A stretch of 64,000 nt of DNA from Mansonella perstans. Taxonomy: Eukaryota > Nematoda > Chromadorea > Rhabditida > Onchocercidae. The notes beneath the pieces are model-generated. The model ran no database searches. It had not been told where the DNA came from and worked only from the letters and a program-made list of their open reading frames with translations. Shown piece after piece: positions 13,590 through 24,734 of the stretch. Position 1 is the stretch's first letter. Every line of letters starts with the position of its first letter. Location of the stretch: the NCBI GenBank assembly GCA_037074765.1, contig JBAMDO010000003.1, positions 1-64,000 of the forward strand, read 5' to 3'. Both the position numbers and the translations under genes were made by a program.

Positions 13590-15255
13590 AATTGGAAAAA
13601 CATTAGAATATTTTAGAGTATTAAAGAATTATTGCATAATAAATAAATGAAATGTATCCATTTTCGTGCAAATTATAGAAACTGTGCAATGAATGTAATA
13701 TTCCGAATTTGAATGTCTGTGTTATCATTCAAATGACCCGTTAGAAGAATGTTATTATTAGATATACCATTAGATCTTGAGTACGGGTCCTCCTATTACC
13801 AGTTTTCTTCATTACGAATGATACATTTTCAGATACCGAACGTATGATTAACTCCTAAATGTTATGAATAGACTTAAGAATTTAATTATAGTCCGAAAAC
13901 ATTCAAGAAAATTTTGGAAACTTTTCGAAAATATGATTTCAAATGACAATAAAAAAACAATTTAAATGATTGATTAACCATTTTTTAAACAGAAACCTCA
14001 TTATTTGAGACTATATGAAGATTTCAGTCAAAAATAATATTGCATAAAAATATGGATAGAAAGTATAAGATCATTATTATTATTATTATAAGATTAAATA
14101 TTCACTATCACGATATGGAAAACGTAATATTCGGTAATTTCACGTATTCCCGTTTCATTTGTTTGTTTTTTTCCTTTCTCCCTCTGCCATTCCCATATTA
14201 TTTTATTCTGATTTTACTTTTTTAATCCCAAAATGCATCGAGTATATTGATAATAAAAATTTTATACGAATTAGTCTTTAAATGGAAAAATTTCAACTAT
14301 GTTAAAAATGATAATTTTTAATTTGCTGGCACAATTTTTGAATTCAAAAATTGTGCCAGCATTTCAAATTTCAAACATAAAATTTCAAACGTAATTTCAA
14401 ACGTAAAAAATGTAAAATTTCAAACGAGATAGAAATAAACATTCAGTATTAACATACAATTCATATTAAAACAAACATTTAGCAATTATAAATTTTGAAT
14501 TTCTTTTTAAAAAATTAAATGCCAACATTAATCCTCACTTTCCTCAAATTTACTTCACTCATAACCGCTTTGTTCCCCTCCACCCGGTAATAGAAACAAA
14601 ACCACACACACACATACAGAAACACATCTTTCATTCGCAGCATAACAATAAGCAACAATGACGAGAATATGTCACTTTCAATAGCATATTGTGAAAATAA
14701 TATCCAAAGTTTTTTATTTTTGAATTTTGAAACTTTAAATAGTTGGCGAATTTGTTATATTTGTTTATAACAACACACTTCAAGCATACAAAAATAGATA
14801 CACACACATGCGCATATACACACACAGACACATACAAACATATGTACATGAATTTTGCAACCATAAATAAATTTCTTTTATTTTCTTTTTTCTTTTTAAA
14901 TTTTTAGGCAATCAAAAATATGTCAGCAGTAGCATGAAATTTACTAATTAATTTAATTTTAAAACCGTACTAATTTTTTCAAAAATTTAACCTAAAAAAT
15001 TCAAACAAAATACTAGTTTGTAAAATAAAAGATAATTTTATACCTAAAAACAGTCTTTGACAACAAAAAAAGTTTTTTCCAAATTCTAATCATCCAAATA
15101 TCTATGAGGATTTTAACAATAATAAAGGAATGAAATAAAAATTATTAGTTCTTTTCAAAAACCCAAATTATGGTTTGAAATATCCAATAAATTAAACAAC
15201 AAAAATGTTTTACGTTCACTAAATGACTAGTGAAAAAAAAAATACATATTTATTT

Positions 15256-15288
<33 letters not shown>

Positions 15289-15864
15289 AAAGATATTTAT
15301 TTCAAATAATGGGATAATTAATAATAAGACAAATAAATGTTAATTTCACCGCAACATTTGGCTGCTAACCAATTCAAATTGATAACTGATCGCTGGTTGA
15401 AAATACCATCGAAAATGAATTCCACAAATTTTTCTCGCATAAATATATCGTTCAATCAAAACATCATACAAAATTTTACAGTAAATATGCAAAATTAAAT
15501 GTATTTAAATTTACTCAAATGAATATAAATCCGTTCAAAAAAAACTTCTTCCTTCATTTTCATTTAATGTAAAAAATAGAACAAAGGTTACGTAGAGTTG
15601 GTAAGCAAAAAGGTCAAAAGGTCAACATTTAATTTATGGAAAGATTTGTTGTGAATTATATAAAACGTTCAAAGTGAAATCTCTGTACGAATTCGAATTT
15701 GAAATTTTAGAAATTTGTTACTCATTTCATCATCATCAACAAAGCAAATGCTTCACATTGCTCAGTTGCAAATACTTTTTGTGGCAAGTGCATTAATCAA
15801 AAACTACCACTTTGAAAGCTTTGCATTTCCAAAAGAAGGAGAGGACCAACTAATATTCATAAAT
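13590..15864. other. AT-rich intergenic region
   Basis: No coding exon was recognised here. It holds a perfect 38-bp palindrome at 14324-14361, followed by short repeats of the motif ATTTCAAACGTAA up to about 14425. There is a CA-rich tract at 14600-14840 and a run of about 30 A residues near 15257-15287. The region separates CAND1 from the mitochondrial insertion. Confidence 0.5.
14324..14361. repeat. Perfect 38-bp palindrome
   Basis: The sequence TGCTGGCACAATTTTTGAA is followed directly by its own reverse complement, centred on GAATTC, with no mismatch and no loop. It could extrude as a cruciform or be the joined ends of a small inverted-repeat element. The flanks do not extend the symmetry. 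Confidence 0.9.
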
Positions 15865-15933
15865 ACTGCAATTAACACTTACTCGATACTGCAATTAACA
15901 CTTACTCGATACTGCAATTAACACTTATTCGAT
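15865..15933. repeat. Three tandem copies of a 23-bp unit
   Basis: The unit ACTGCAATTAACACTTACTC plus GAT occurs three times head-to-tail. The third copy has one C-to-T change. The array ends exactly where mitochondrial similarity begins, so it marks or was created at the insertion junction. Confidence 0.9.
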
Positions 15934-16342
15934 ACCAGGACCACTCCCAATAAAAAATGATTGATAAACCATTAACAAAGCAGAAAAAGTAACCCAAAAA
16001 GATAAAGCATTAACACGAGGAAAAGCCATCTCAGGAGCACCCAATATTACAGGAAGTATCCAATTGCCAAAACCACCAATCAAAATAGGTATAACCATAA
16101 AAAAAATCATTAAAACCCCATGCATAGTCAAAACAGAGTTATAAACCTGACCTCTACCAGATAGTAAATATCCACCAGGACTAGACAATTCTAAACAAAC
16201 TAATCATAGACAAAGCAGATCCTCCTAATCCAGCTCAATAACCCATAGCAATATAAAAAGTACCAATAGTCTTATGATTAACAGTATTATAAATCCTTTG
16301 ACCTAAAAAATTACCAAAAGTCATTCCACAAAAAATATTCAT
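15934..16342 (-). pseudogene. Nuclear mitochondrial insertion: 5' part of cox1
   Basis: Read on the minus strand this is the start of mitochondrial cytochrome c oxidase subunit I. Motifs include NHKTIGT, YWAGLGGSALSM, SGRGQVYNSVLTMHGV, GGFGNWILP and GAPEMAFPRVNALSFW. A TGA codon at 16237-16235 stands for the Trp of YWAGL, showing mitochondrial code. The reading frame shifts once near 16188-16205, where one extra T in a T-rich stretch separates the N-terminal part from SSPGGYLLSG. The sequence breaks off after GSGPG, far short of full length. Truncation, the frame change and nuclear genes on both sides show a dead nuclear copy, not mitochondrial DNA. The high conservation suggests a fairly recent insertion. 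Confidence 0.93.
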
Positions 16343-16343
16343 A

Positions 16344-16730
16344 CTAAATAACAAAAACAAACCAAAAAAAATTATAAATTATAAAAACTATAGGTAAACA
16401 AATAATACTGCGTCTATCATAAATATACCTAATTTTAATACCAACCAAAAAACAAATCAAAACGTAAATAGAATAATAAAAAGAAACCAAATAATATACA
16501 AATAACAAAAACAGAAAAAAAACACTTCAACAAAAAGCTGACCTAAGCCAATTCAGCATTAAATACTCAGAAAAAAAAGAAATACAAACAGGAAAACCAA
16601 AATTAGAAACCATAGTCAAGCAAAATATCAAACTAAACAACAATCTAATATTAAAATAACCACGTAAGTAATAAACTAAACGACTATCAGCAATATGATA
16701 AAACTCACCAATAGCTAATGTAATGGTCAC
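16344..16730 (-). pseudogene. Nuclear mitochondrial insertion: 3' part of nad4
   Basis: This is the C-terminal part of NADH dehydrogenase subunit 4, with stretches such as MVSNFGFPVCISFFSEYL. It is open in invertebrate mitochondrial code, with TGA read as Trp, and ends in TAG at 16346-16344. The cox1 ATG at 16342 follows at once. Compact nad4-cox1 order is the nematode mitochondrial arrangement, so the two parts entered as one piece of about 0.8 kb. The far breakpoint lies near 16725-16750, where a short imperfect duplication of TGACCATTA occurs. Confidence 0.85.
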
Positions 16731-16745
16731 TTCGCTAATGGTCAT

Positions 16746-18229
16746 TCAGTACAGTTTTTTTTTTTCGTTTAATTCTTTCTACAGCATTACCCATACTACA
16801 AATTGGTTATTACCATTTTTTTATGATAATTCTAACAAAACTCTTTCAATAATTTTATTCTTTTGAGAATTGAATTATTTTTATCCCCGTTTTTTCTTTC
16901 AATAATTCAGACTGCTCATTAAATTATACCATTCATTTCTTAATATTGTCTTGCTTTCTCCAGCTTTTTCATCTCATAGATCTGCAGTAGTATTAGTAGT
17001 AGTAGGTCTAGAGTGAATACCACACCTTCTATAATTTTGGAACGAGTTTAATGAATAAACTTAATATTATTATACTAATGTCTCAATTATTCCATTAACT
17101 GGATATTACATTATTAGTACATGCATACTGATTCACAGAACGATGATGATAATTTTAATTAACTCAACTTAATTGATTTGATTTTTTTTTTAAAATATAT
17201 CTCTGAATATATAAAGTTCTATTGGAGCCAAATTATCAGCATATGCGTATTGATTTATGTGTACAGTTGATAAGGACAATAGCAATTGATTAATTAGTAA
17301 ATGAATAGTTAATTCATATATAACGATAATGTTGATAATAATAATGTAATAATAGATCGTAAAAAGAAAATGCAGTGGTAATTCTGTTTTATTCCAGTTT
17401 GCAAACTGTTAACAACGATCCCAAATATAAATAACAGTATGTGGTGAGAAAAAAATTTTTAACTTAGTACTTTCAAATTAATGGCAATTCTTCTTAAATG
17501 GAAGTGTTGAACATATTAAGAAACAACTCCTTTTTTGCACATGGTCAGAAAATTATCATAAATCTATTTAATTATAATCTGAAATAAAAGAGAAAGTTTG
17601 CTGGGCTATATTACTTCAAGAAAAATTAAATACTGAATCAAATATTCGAAATTGAAAATTGAAAAGGAAAAATTGCTATAAATATTTGTAACATTTGAAA
17701 AATAAACACCAAAAAAATATCAACTAATCCTATTGAAAGAAAAAAAGAAAGTTAAGTTTTCAAATTAAGAACAAAATAATTTTAAATAATGAAAATGGAA
17801 AAAAAAAAAAAAAACAATAATAACTTGGGAATAAAAGTTTCACTTCTTTCTTACTGATCATGGAGAAAATTTCGCATCACTTTTATATACATATTATTGT
17901 ATATGAGCCATATTGCAATACTTTTCGCTCTAATAAATAACCAACAATACTGTGGCAAAGATGAAAAGATAGTAGAAAAAAAATAAGAAATCATAACATT
18001 TCATCAGCAAAAGGAAAAAAAAAATCAACTACAACAGTATACGACAAACTTGTCAATGCAATGTTATCGATTCCACAAAAATTAAAGGAATAATGTTGAA
18101 CAGAGAACAGAAAGAATGTTCGTAGTGTTACAAGTCAATTTATGTCATCCTAAGTTAATTAGAATTCTCACAAATTTCTTAAAATTTGAAAGAGACCGCC
18201 ATTAAATTGACTAGTTCCAATGATCATTC
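16746..18229. other. AT-rich intergenic region
   Basis: No gene or strong repeat was recognised. The stretch is dominated by short AT-rich words and A or T runs (for example 17801-17815), with no long conserved reading frame on either strand. Confidence 0.4.
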
Positions 18230-18286
18230 CGTCGTTCGGTAACGAAAAAATGCTTATTCTTTGATAAATTTTTAAATTTTCAGCAT

Positions 18287-18520
18287 ATGTTCTCTGGGAA
18301 CTACACGCGAAATAAAATTTATATAGAGAACGTATTTGCCATAGAAAAAATTCTACAACTCGCAGGTTTTGAAATTAGAATTGGCCTCTTTCAAAACGAA
18401 ACATATAATTTAATAGAATCATATGAAGTTGTTATAAAAGAGAACTCTCTCCTGCTGCACACTTCACTTTTTGGGCGCAAGGTGACTGAATGGCGGAGAA
18501 TAAATGAAGCGTGCAAGTGA
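18287..18520 (+). pseudogene. Fragment resembling bacterial GshA (glutamate-cysteine ligase), possible Wolbachia transfer
   Basis: A 77-codon open stretch reads NYTRNKIYIENVFAIEKI, then LQLAGFEIRIG. This resembles the rare proteobacterial GshA family first described in Acidithiobacillus (Pfam GshA). There a segment of the form ENHTRNxxYxxNVxxLxxILxxAGFxVRIG follows a hydrophobic ILLIPE strand. Just upstream, 18247-18264 can be read EKMLIL, fitting that strand, but stops and about 35 unrelated bases lie between. No remainder of the enzyme is visible and no nematode exon structure fits. I infer a decayed transfer from an endosymbiont such as Wolbachia, which is common in filarial genomes. The identification rests on one motif from memory and needs a search; a chance open frame is the alternative. 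Confidence 0.4.
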
Positions 18521-18529
18521 CATATATAA

Positions 18530-19132
18530 CGATCCTGCAAATAAATAATAAATTGCAGAACAATAACTTTTAACTGTATGCATATCCTGCAAATGCTTGC
18601 AAAATAAATTAAGTTGCAACTTTTTAGGTAAATTAAATATAACAGCTATTATGAACAATATTACGAAGTTCATCTGCTTTAATCAGTGTAAAAATATCAG
18701 TACTACTATTACTTGCCTTACATGATTATACATTATCACTGAAATCCCTGCCACATTATTCATAGATCATTCTATACAGCTAACTTCTCTGTTAGGCATA
18801 TTAATTTAAATGTAAATTACAAATTATTAAAACATCTAATCAAATCCTATCTAAGATCTGATTTGATATGCTTTATCAATTGCAACGAAATAAAATTATA
18901 CATAGTCCGACGGAAAAAAAATCAGTGAAAGGATGGAACAGTATAAATGAATAAAAAAAATTGCATGAGACTTTTAAACATTACAGTATGATAATTGTTA
19001 CATACAATATACATACAATATGTTAATTACAACATACATAAATATGTTAACTGGAAGAAATATAAATGAAAAAAAAGGCAATAATACTACCATTTTACCA
19101 AAAATTTATCAACATTTGAAAATTGAAGAATT
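18530..19132. other. AT-rich intergenic region
   Basis: Nothing recognisable as coding or structural RNA was seen. Repeated ACATACAATAT-like words occur near 19000-19050. Confidence 0.4.
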
Positions 19133-19342
19133 TCAATATATGAAATTGAAAAAATATAAAATGACAAGAAAATAAATCAACCAACCAATTGCAATAGCAC
19201 GTAAAGGTAGCTTTGTGTAAACGTTACGACTATTTCGGGTATTATACCAAATATATGTGGTAACGAAAAGAAACAACCCGGTGCCAATGTATCGACACGA
19301 TTGACAATCGGAATTGATAACGTCCAATTTTTTTTCACTCAT
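19133..19342 (-). CDS. DMAC1/TMEM261-like small mitochondrial membrane protein
   Basis: A single-exon frame of 69 residues starts at an ATG and ends in TGA. It contains DCQSCRYIGTGLFL near the N-terminus, with Cys at 13 and 16. It then has two hydrophobic segments at about 18-36 and 49-67, separated by a basic stretch. The CxxCRxxGxGL pattern followed by two membrane spans matches the DUF4536 domain of DMAC1 (TMEM261), an assembly factor for the distal membrane arm of respiratory complex I. Human DMAC1 is longer (about 112 residues), mainly at its N-terminus, so this would be a core-only form. The neighbours give no further support. Alternatives are an unrelated small membrane protein or a chance frame, but the Cys pair argues for the family. 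Confidence 0.6.
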   Translation of the reverse strand: MSEKKLDVINSDCQSCRYIGTGLFLFVTTYIWYNTRNSRNVYTKLPLRAIAIGWLIYFLVILYFFNFIY

Positions 19343-20283
19343 AATTAAAATTCATTGAACTTTTGTGCTGAAGTTGAAAATAACATTGACATTTTTTTTT
19401 TGCTTATTTTTATTTAAATGATAATAACTTTTTGCTTATTTTTCATTTCTAAAAAAATATTACTGCTATTACTTCAATGCAACTATTTTGATAAGATTTT
19501 AGAATGAATTTCATACAACAAGCAAAGAAATCATAAATGTATTACTTATAGTTGAAAATAAAAAGTAAATGTCTTAAAATAATAGAAAAAGACATTGTAG
19601 TAAAAGCAACAAAATTTTATCATAACAGATACTCGATAAAGAATAAAAAAATAAGATCCATAACCAATCAAATAATAAGCAATCACAAGAAATTGAAAAT
19701 AATTAAACGATAAAATATTTATTTATTTAATTCATATATGATGTATGAAAGAAGAAGAAGCAATTCTAGTTACAATTCTAGAAGTCGTAGCTCTTCATAA
19801 ACCTACAATTTATCAATTGACATTTGAAAATGTAAGTAAATTGGAAATGAAAAATGGAACTGCAAAAAAAAAAGACCGAAATCGTTTCCATGTTTTATGC
19901 ATAATTGAGCAATGATGGATAATTCACGAAAAATTATGGCAAAACAATTAAAAATCGAAATTCTAAACATACAGTAAATGATTGGTATAAATAAACAAAT
20001 CGATCTGCAACTTTTTGCTAATCTCATAACTAATTCAACCGGAAATATTACATCATTTTGTGCAACAATACATTTGCTAATGACAAGATAGTAACAGATT
20101 TATGTATATATGACATTAAAAAAGTTTCCTGAAACCAAATGGTTAGTTATACGTTAATCGATTCCACAAGTATTAACAAGAGACAAAAAAAATTTATGAT
20201 AAATATTAGTGCTAAATTAATGCTAATGTTAAAATTAATAATAGCAAAAAAAAAAAAAAAAAAAAAACACGAAATAAGTTAAG
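19343..20283. other. AT-rich spacer downstream of NAA20
   Basis: No gene was recognised between the DMAC1-like start and the NAA20 stop. A run of about 22 A residues lies near 20247. The stretch probably holds the NAA20 3' UTR and the upstream region of the DMAC1-like gene. Confidence 0.4.
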
Positions 20284-22484
20284 CTAATCCTTAAGATCAA
20301 TTTCATCACATGTAACAGGCTGCTTTACTGAAATCATCGATTTTTTCTCTGGATCTCTGGATAGCGCTTTTCGCATATCTGAAAATAATATAGCTCGTTA
20401 TTGAAAAGTCGGTTACAAAAAGTTCTATTATGGCATGACTGAGATGTTATGTTACAAGACTGCTAAAACTCAAAAACGCTGTCACATGTCATTATACCAG
20501 ATGCTTCTTTTTTTCCACTAAATCTATTTTAATTTTTCGAAAGAAATAAAAGTAAAATTTAAACAGAATGTGCTTATTAAAAGTATCATTAATAGAAAAA
20601 TTATGGATAAGATGAAAAAAATTTTTTCCAAAAAAGGAATTAAAAAATCAACCAACCATAAGCATCTTCATCATTTTCACCAGAATAATAATCAATAATG
20701 CGCCGGTAGACCACATAACCGAGACTTTTATACATTGTGATTGCCACAGAATTACTTACACGTACGAAGAGATCAACAAAGAAACATTTTTTCCTGAAAA
20801 AAAAGAAACAAAAAATTTCCCACCATTACTATGAACAGGAGTGTGAAAAAATTTCCGACCATTATGGAATGGCTGATTTTAGAAGCAATAAAAAGAATCT
20901 ATATTATATTTAGAATCAGATAAAAATATTGATTACTACTAATGCTGGATGATGAAAGTTCTCATAACTTTCGCAAAAAAATGAAACAATTACGTTTTAT
21001 TATCTCGAATCATGCTAGCCATATCATTTAAATTTTAAAAGTCTAACTTATAATAGTAATAAATATTGTTTCGTTTCTTTTTTTTTTATTATAATCTGGC
21101 TTCCAACAGACTGAACATAACTATTATTCCACCTGCTGCAATGAATTTCTAAAACCAAATTTTTTCTCGATCCATTCATTATTTCACTTAGCGTAAAAGT
21201 ATGAATGAAAATAATACATTTCTGAGATTTCTTCAAGAGTATGCATCATTCGTGCCGCTAAATGTAATCGCCGATATGTCGGAGCAACGGTTACTGCCGT
21301 GACATGTCCATGCCAACATTCATTTTCACCTTCCGCTTTACCCATAACTGCAAATGATTTAGCGAAATAATCAATATTCCTTCTACAAATATTACTTTAT
21401 AATTATCATAAAGTGCTTTTCTAAGCATCTAATTCATCAGCGACAATAAATAAAAAGAGAAGTAACTCACATTTTCCTCTAAATGTTGTTTTAACACATC
21501 GAAATTTGGTTTAAAAAATTTCTGCTTATTATGAGTGATTACTCATACTATCGCATATTACGATACAATAGCATTTTCACAAGATTAGTTGACTTAAGTT
21601 TCTCTATCATAAAATTTAAATGATTGGATTCCTCATTTTCTTTTGATAAACCACTGCGACAACTTACCATAACCCATAATTTCACCACTTGGATGTTCGC
21701 AAACTTGAAAATATTCACCATGATTAATCAGATATTGTAAATAAAAAGTGAATCCGTACTGAAAAAAATCCTTGAAATTTTTTTTGTACAATTTCTGAAA
21801 GTCTTTCAGTTATTAAATTGACTGATGGTTTTTTCTACCAAATCGTATTTAAACATACAACTAATAACTCCATTTATGTCCTTTCTCAATAACAAAACTC
21901 TAGCCATACAGGAATTAAAGGAATAAATGCCGTTCATTTACTTTTATTAATTTTTGTACATAATATCCCATATCAACAATCCAAAAAAATTCTGCGAACC
22001 TAGATTTTAATCAAAAATCATTAATGAAATATTTCAAAATCAATGCAAAAATTTGTTTAAATAATCTAGAAATTCGAGTACTACAAAAGTGAAAAAAAAA
22101 AACAGACCGTTTCTGTCAACGGATCCAAATTCCTGAAACGAAAAAAAATTTAATTTTTTTCTCAGCATTTTTATTCATTTGAGCATAAATTAATCTCATC
22201 AGTTACATTCATAAACTTGCGATGAAATCAATTATCAAATAAATAAAAAGCTGTACTTGCTAATCAAATCTATTAATGTTCTAGAGAAAATTCCAACTAA
22301 AGCTATTCTTATCTTTAATAGATTAAACTGGACAAATTACCTGAATTTTAAACTATTTTAATCTTTAAACATTTCACTAGATGAACATTTCGTCACAATT
22401 AAAATGTTTTCGTTAAGTCATAAAAACTTACGTATTATTAAATCGAAATAAGTCAAAAACATCAAATGGCCGAATCGTCGTCAT
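20284..22484 (-). CDS. naa-20: NAA20, catalytic subunit of NatB N-terminal acetyltransferase
   Basis: NAA20 with NAA25 acetylates nascent proteins starting Met-Asp/Glu/Asn/Gln on the ribosome. Six exons (22484-22432, 22132-22108, 21758-21668, 21347-21218, 20793-20657, 20378-20284) sum to 531 nt, giving 176 residues; the human protein has 178. The N-terminus MTTIRPFDVFDLFRFNNTN, the central GEIMGYVMGKAEG and HGHVTAV, and the C-terminal FVDLFVRVSNSVAITMYKSL and DEDAYDMRKALSRDPEKKS are all diagnostic. The acetyl-CoA loop, usually RRLGLA, here reads RRLHLA, so the Gly of the R-x-x-G-x-A motif is His. Exon 2 is only 25 nt. Two small membrane-protein genes lie upstream on the same strand. Confidence 0.96.
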
Positions 22485-23245
22485 ATCTTTCTATCTGAAA
22501 ATGAAAAAAAGGAGGAAAGAAAGAGGGAATGTGTGCTGTGATTTTTCTTTTCTTGAACAACTTATAATCAACATTTAAGTTGCAAAATCTAAAGATGAAA
22601 ATTAAGAAATAATTCTAAATATTCCTCACTGCAAATAAATTTCCTTTTATGAAATCAACTAAATTTAATTTCATTAATAGCATTATCATTTTTAAATCTA
22701 TAAATGTTCCGAGAAAATTCCAACTAAAATAGTAGGATTGTTTTTCTTACTAAGTATATAATACTGTATGCGATCAGTGAAGCAATATATTACAAAACGA
22801 AAACTGCCAGAACATTTTTCTTTTGATAATCAACTTTTCGCTAAAATTCAAATCAAAAAAGCAATGCGAATATAACTATTTCGACCAATATATATTTGAA
22901 ATACTTTTCCGAAAATACGCTGTACAAACATAAAGCAATGTAAACATAAAATGAACAAGAACAAAATTATTTCATCGATTAAATTAACAACACTATTATA
23001 AAAACGCTTAGTAATTACCCAAAACACAGCTTTTTTTTCAAAAACTTCCTTATTAGTCCTTTCATTCACTAATAACGGTGCAAAACAAGCAAGAAAAAGA
23101 CGATTTAAAAAGTAAGTTCACTAATAATAATGCTATAATCGCTGCAATAATTTGCCAAAGTCTTAAGCCTTAAGCTAATATGTACAACAAATTTTCTCCT
23201 ATAAATCTAAGGCACAAGAAAATATTCAGGGAATATTCATTATGC
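22485..23245. other. Spacer between small membrane protein B and NAA20
   Basis: No exon was recognised in about 760 bases. The stretch separates two same-strand genes and probably contains the 3' UTR of the upstream gene and the leader region of NAA20. A reading of about 70 codons on the minus strand at 22848-23069 has no recognisable motif and is not called. Confidence 0.4.
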
Positions 23246-23726
23246 TCAGAAATCATCTGGTTTATATTCTCGGTATGGTATGCCAAAGTTTCGAAATGCT
23301 GGAACGTATTTCTTCAGATAATACATAAATCTCCAATCCACCGCCTCACCATCTGGTAATTTTCTTGCATCCAAACAATATCGATTGTAAAGAACTGCAA
23401 TAATCTCATGAAAATAAATTTTATGCCACCAAAAATGACGGAAAATGAAAGTAAAAGTCGACAGACTAAAATATAATCGCGTGAGCACGTTCACCTTGCA
23501 ACGAATCAAACTTGAGAATCGCAATACCAAAATATCGATTACAAGCTTGTATGTTGAATAAGATAATCAAGTCTATCCGTTGCATTAAATCAAAGTTAAC
23601 GAAAAACTTACCTAAAGTTACTGATAGAATACCCACACCACAGCAGAAACTTAAGATTGGTGTTTTCATGTTTTCTGCTCTGTACTGATTCGGATACTTT
23701 CGCAGAAACCATTCTGTTTGCTTCAT
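23246..23726 (-). CDS. Small single-pass membrane protein B (unrecognised)
   Basis: Two exons, 23726-23612 and 23394-23246, give 87 residues. The N-terminus is polar and basic (MKQTEWFLRKYPNQYRAENM), followed by one hydrophobic segment of about 20 residues. A mostly hydrophilic tail ends FGIPYREYKPDDF. The intron is in phase 1 inside a Val codon right after the membrane segment. The ATG follows TTGTTCAG directly, so the transcript could be trans-spliced at the start codon. Protein A, 600 bases upstream, shares the size, topology, intron position and phase, and a C-terminal pattern LK[KR]xxPxFxxxGI. That suggests an old tandem duplication. Size and topology resemble small mitochondrial inner-membrane subunits, but I do not recognise the family. 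Confidence 0.75.
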
Positions 23727-24324
23727 CTGAACAAAATTTCATATTTTCAAATAATTGCCTCCTTCAAAAAAGTAACAAAAGTTATGAATAAATTACTTCC
23801 TTAACAAAAGATTTATCACTATTCAGAAAGATTTGTTACTCACAAAGATCTGTCACTGTTCAAATGAGTATCTTAGTTAAAAAAAAAATTATTTTATTGA
23901 AATGAAGCAGTGAGAGAAAAACGGATCATCTGGATCACTTAACTGCACGAATCACTTCAGAATAACTTACTGAGAAAAATACAAAATATCACTGAGAATT
24001 AACGATTTTCAAACATTGCTTGGAAAAATAAAGTAGTTCAAAATTTATTCCCATAAACATGTTCAGTAAAATAAAATCATAAAAATCAATAAACAATAAC
24101 AAAAACTATAGACTAAAAACAGATGAAATATACTTCCATTGTCCATCAATAAATCAAAGGATTCGCTAAGTATTGGAGTGAAATAATCAAATTAGCAACC
24201 AAAGTAATTAATTACCACAGTAGAAGTTAAAGATTAAAAAAAATCCAGCTAATAAATAGCTGGAACAATTCCTTATTTTTATTATTATTTCTCTTATTTC
24301 GAACTATTTGCTATTTTTTCCTTT

Positions 24325-24734
24325 TCAGCAAATACCAATGGAAGAGAAATAAGGCAATCTACGCTTCAGCCACTTCACATGCCTCAAATCCTGTCGATGT
24401 TCTGCGCTTACTGCAGTGAACTGATAAGTATAATATGTCACATGATACACTGAAATGTAAATTAAAAATCAATCGATACAATTTTCAATTACAAAATAAA
24501 CAATATTCTTGGAGCAAACAAATTACATTATCCAAATAGTTAATCAACAATGAAATCAAACATTAAGTATCATTTACCGATTGCAAAAGCGGCTATCACT
24601 CTCACACAAAATGGTCCTCCATTTTTTAATGCATCAAACTGTTGAAATCTTCGTCGAATACGCATATTGTTAGGATGCGGTTGCCAGTATCCATAGTAAT
24701 CTTCAACATTAGAGTCTTTATTTGAAGAAGACAT
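24325..24734 (-). CDS. Small single-pass membrane protein A (unrecognised)
   Basis: Two exons, 24734-24578 and 24449-24325, give 93 residues. A polar N-terminus (YYGYWQPHPNNMRIRRRFQQ) precedes a hydrophobic segment around residues 40-55 and a basic tail with LKRRLPYFSSIGI, then Cys and stop. A pyrimidine-rich TTTATTTCAG acceptor lies about 20 nt upstream of the ATG, consistent with trans-splicing. It resembles protein B in size, topology, intron position and phase, and tail pattern. With B and NAA20 it forms a same-strand row, with gaps of about 0.6 and 0.8 kb. Function is unknown; a mitochondrial membrane role is only a guess from size and charge. Confidence 0.75.
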
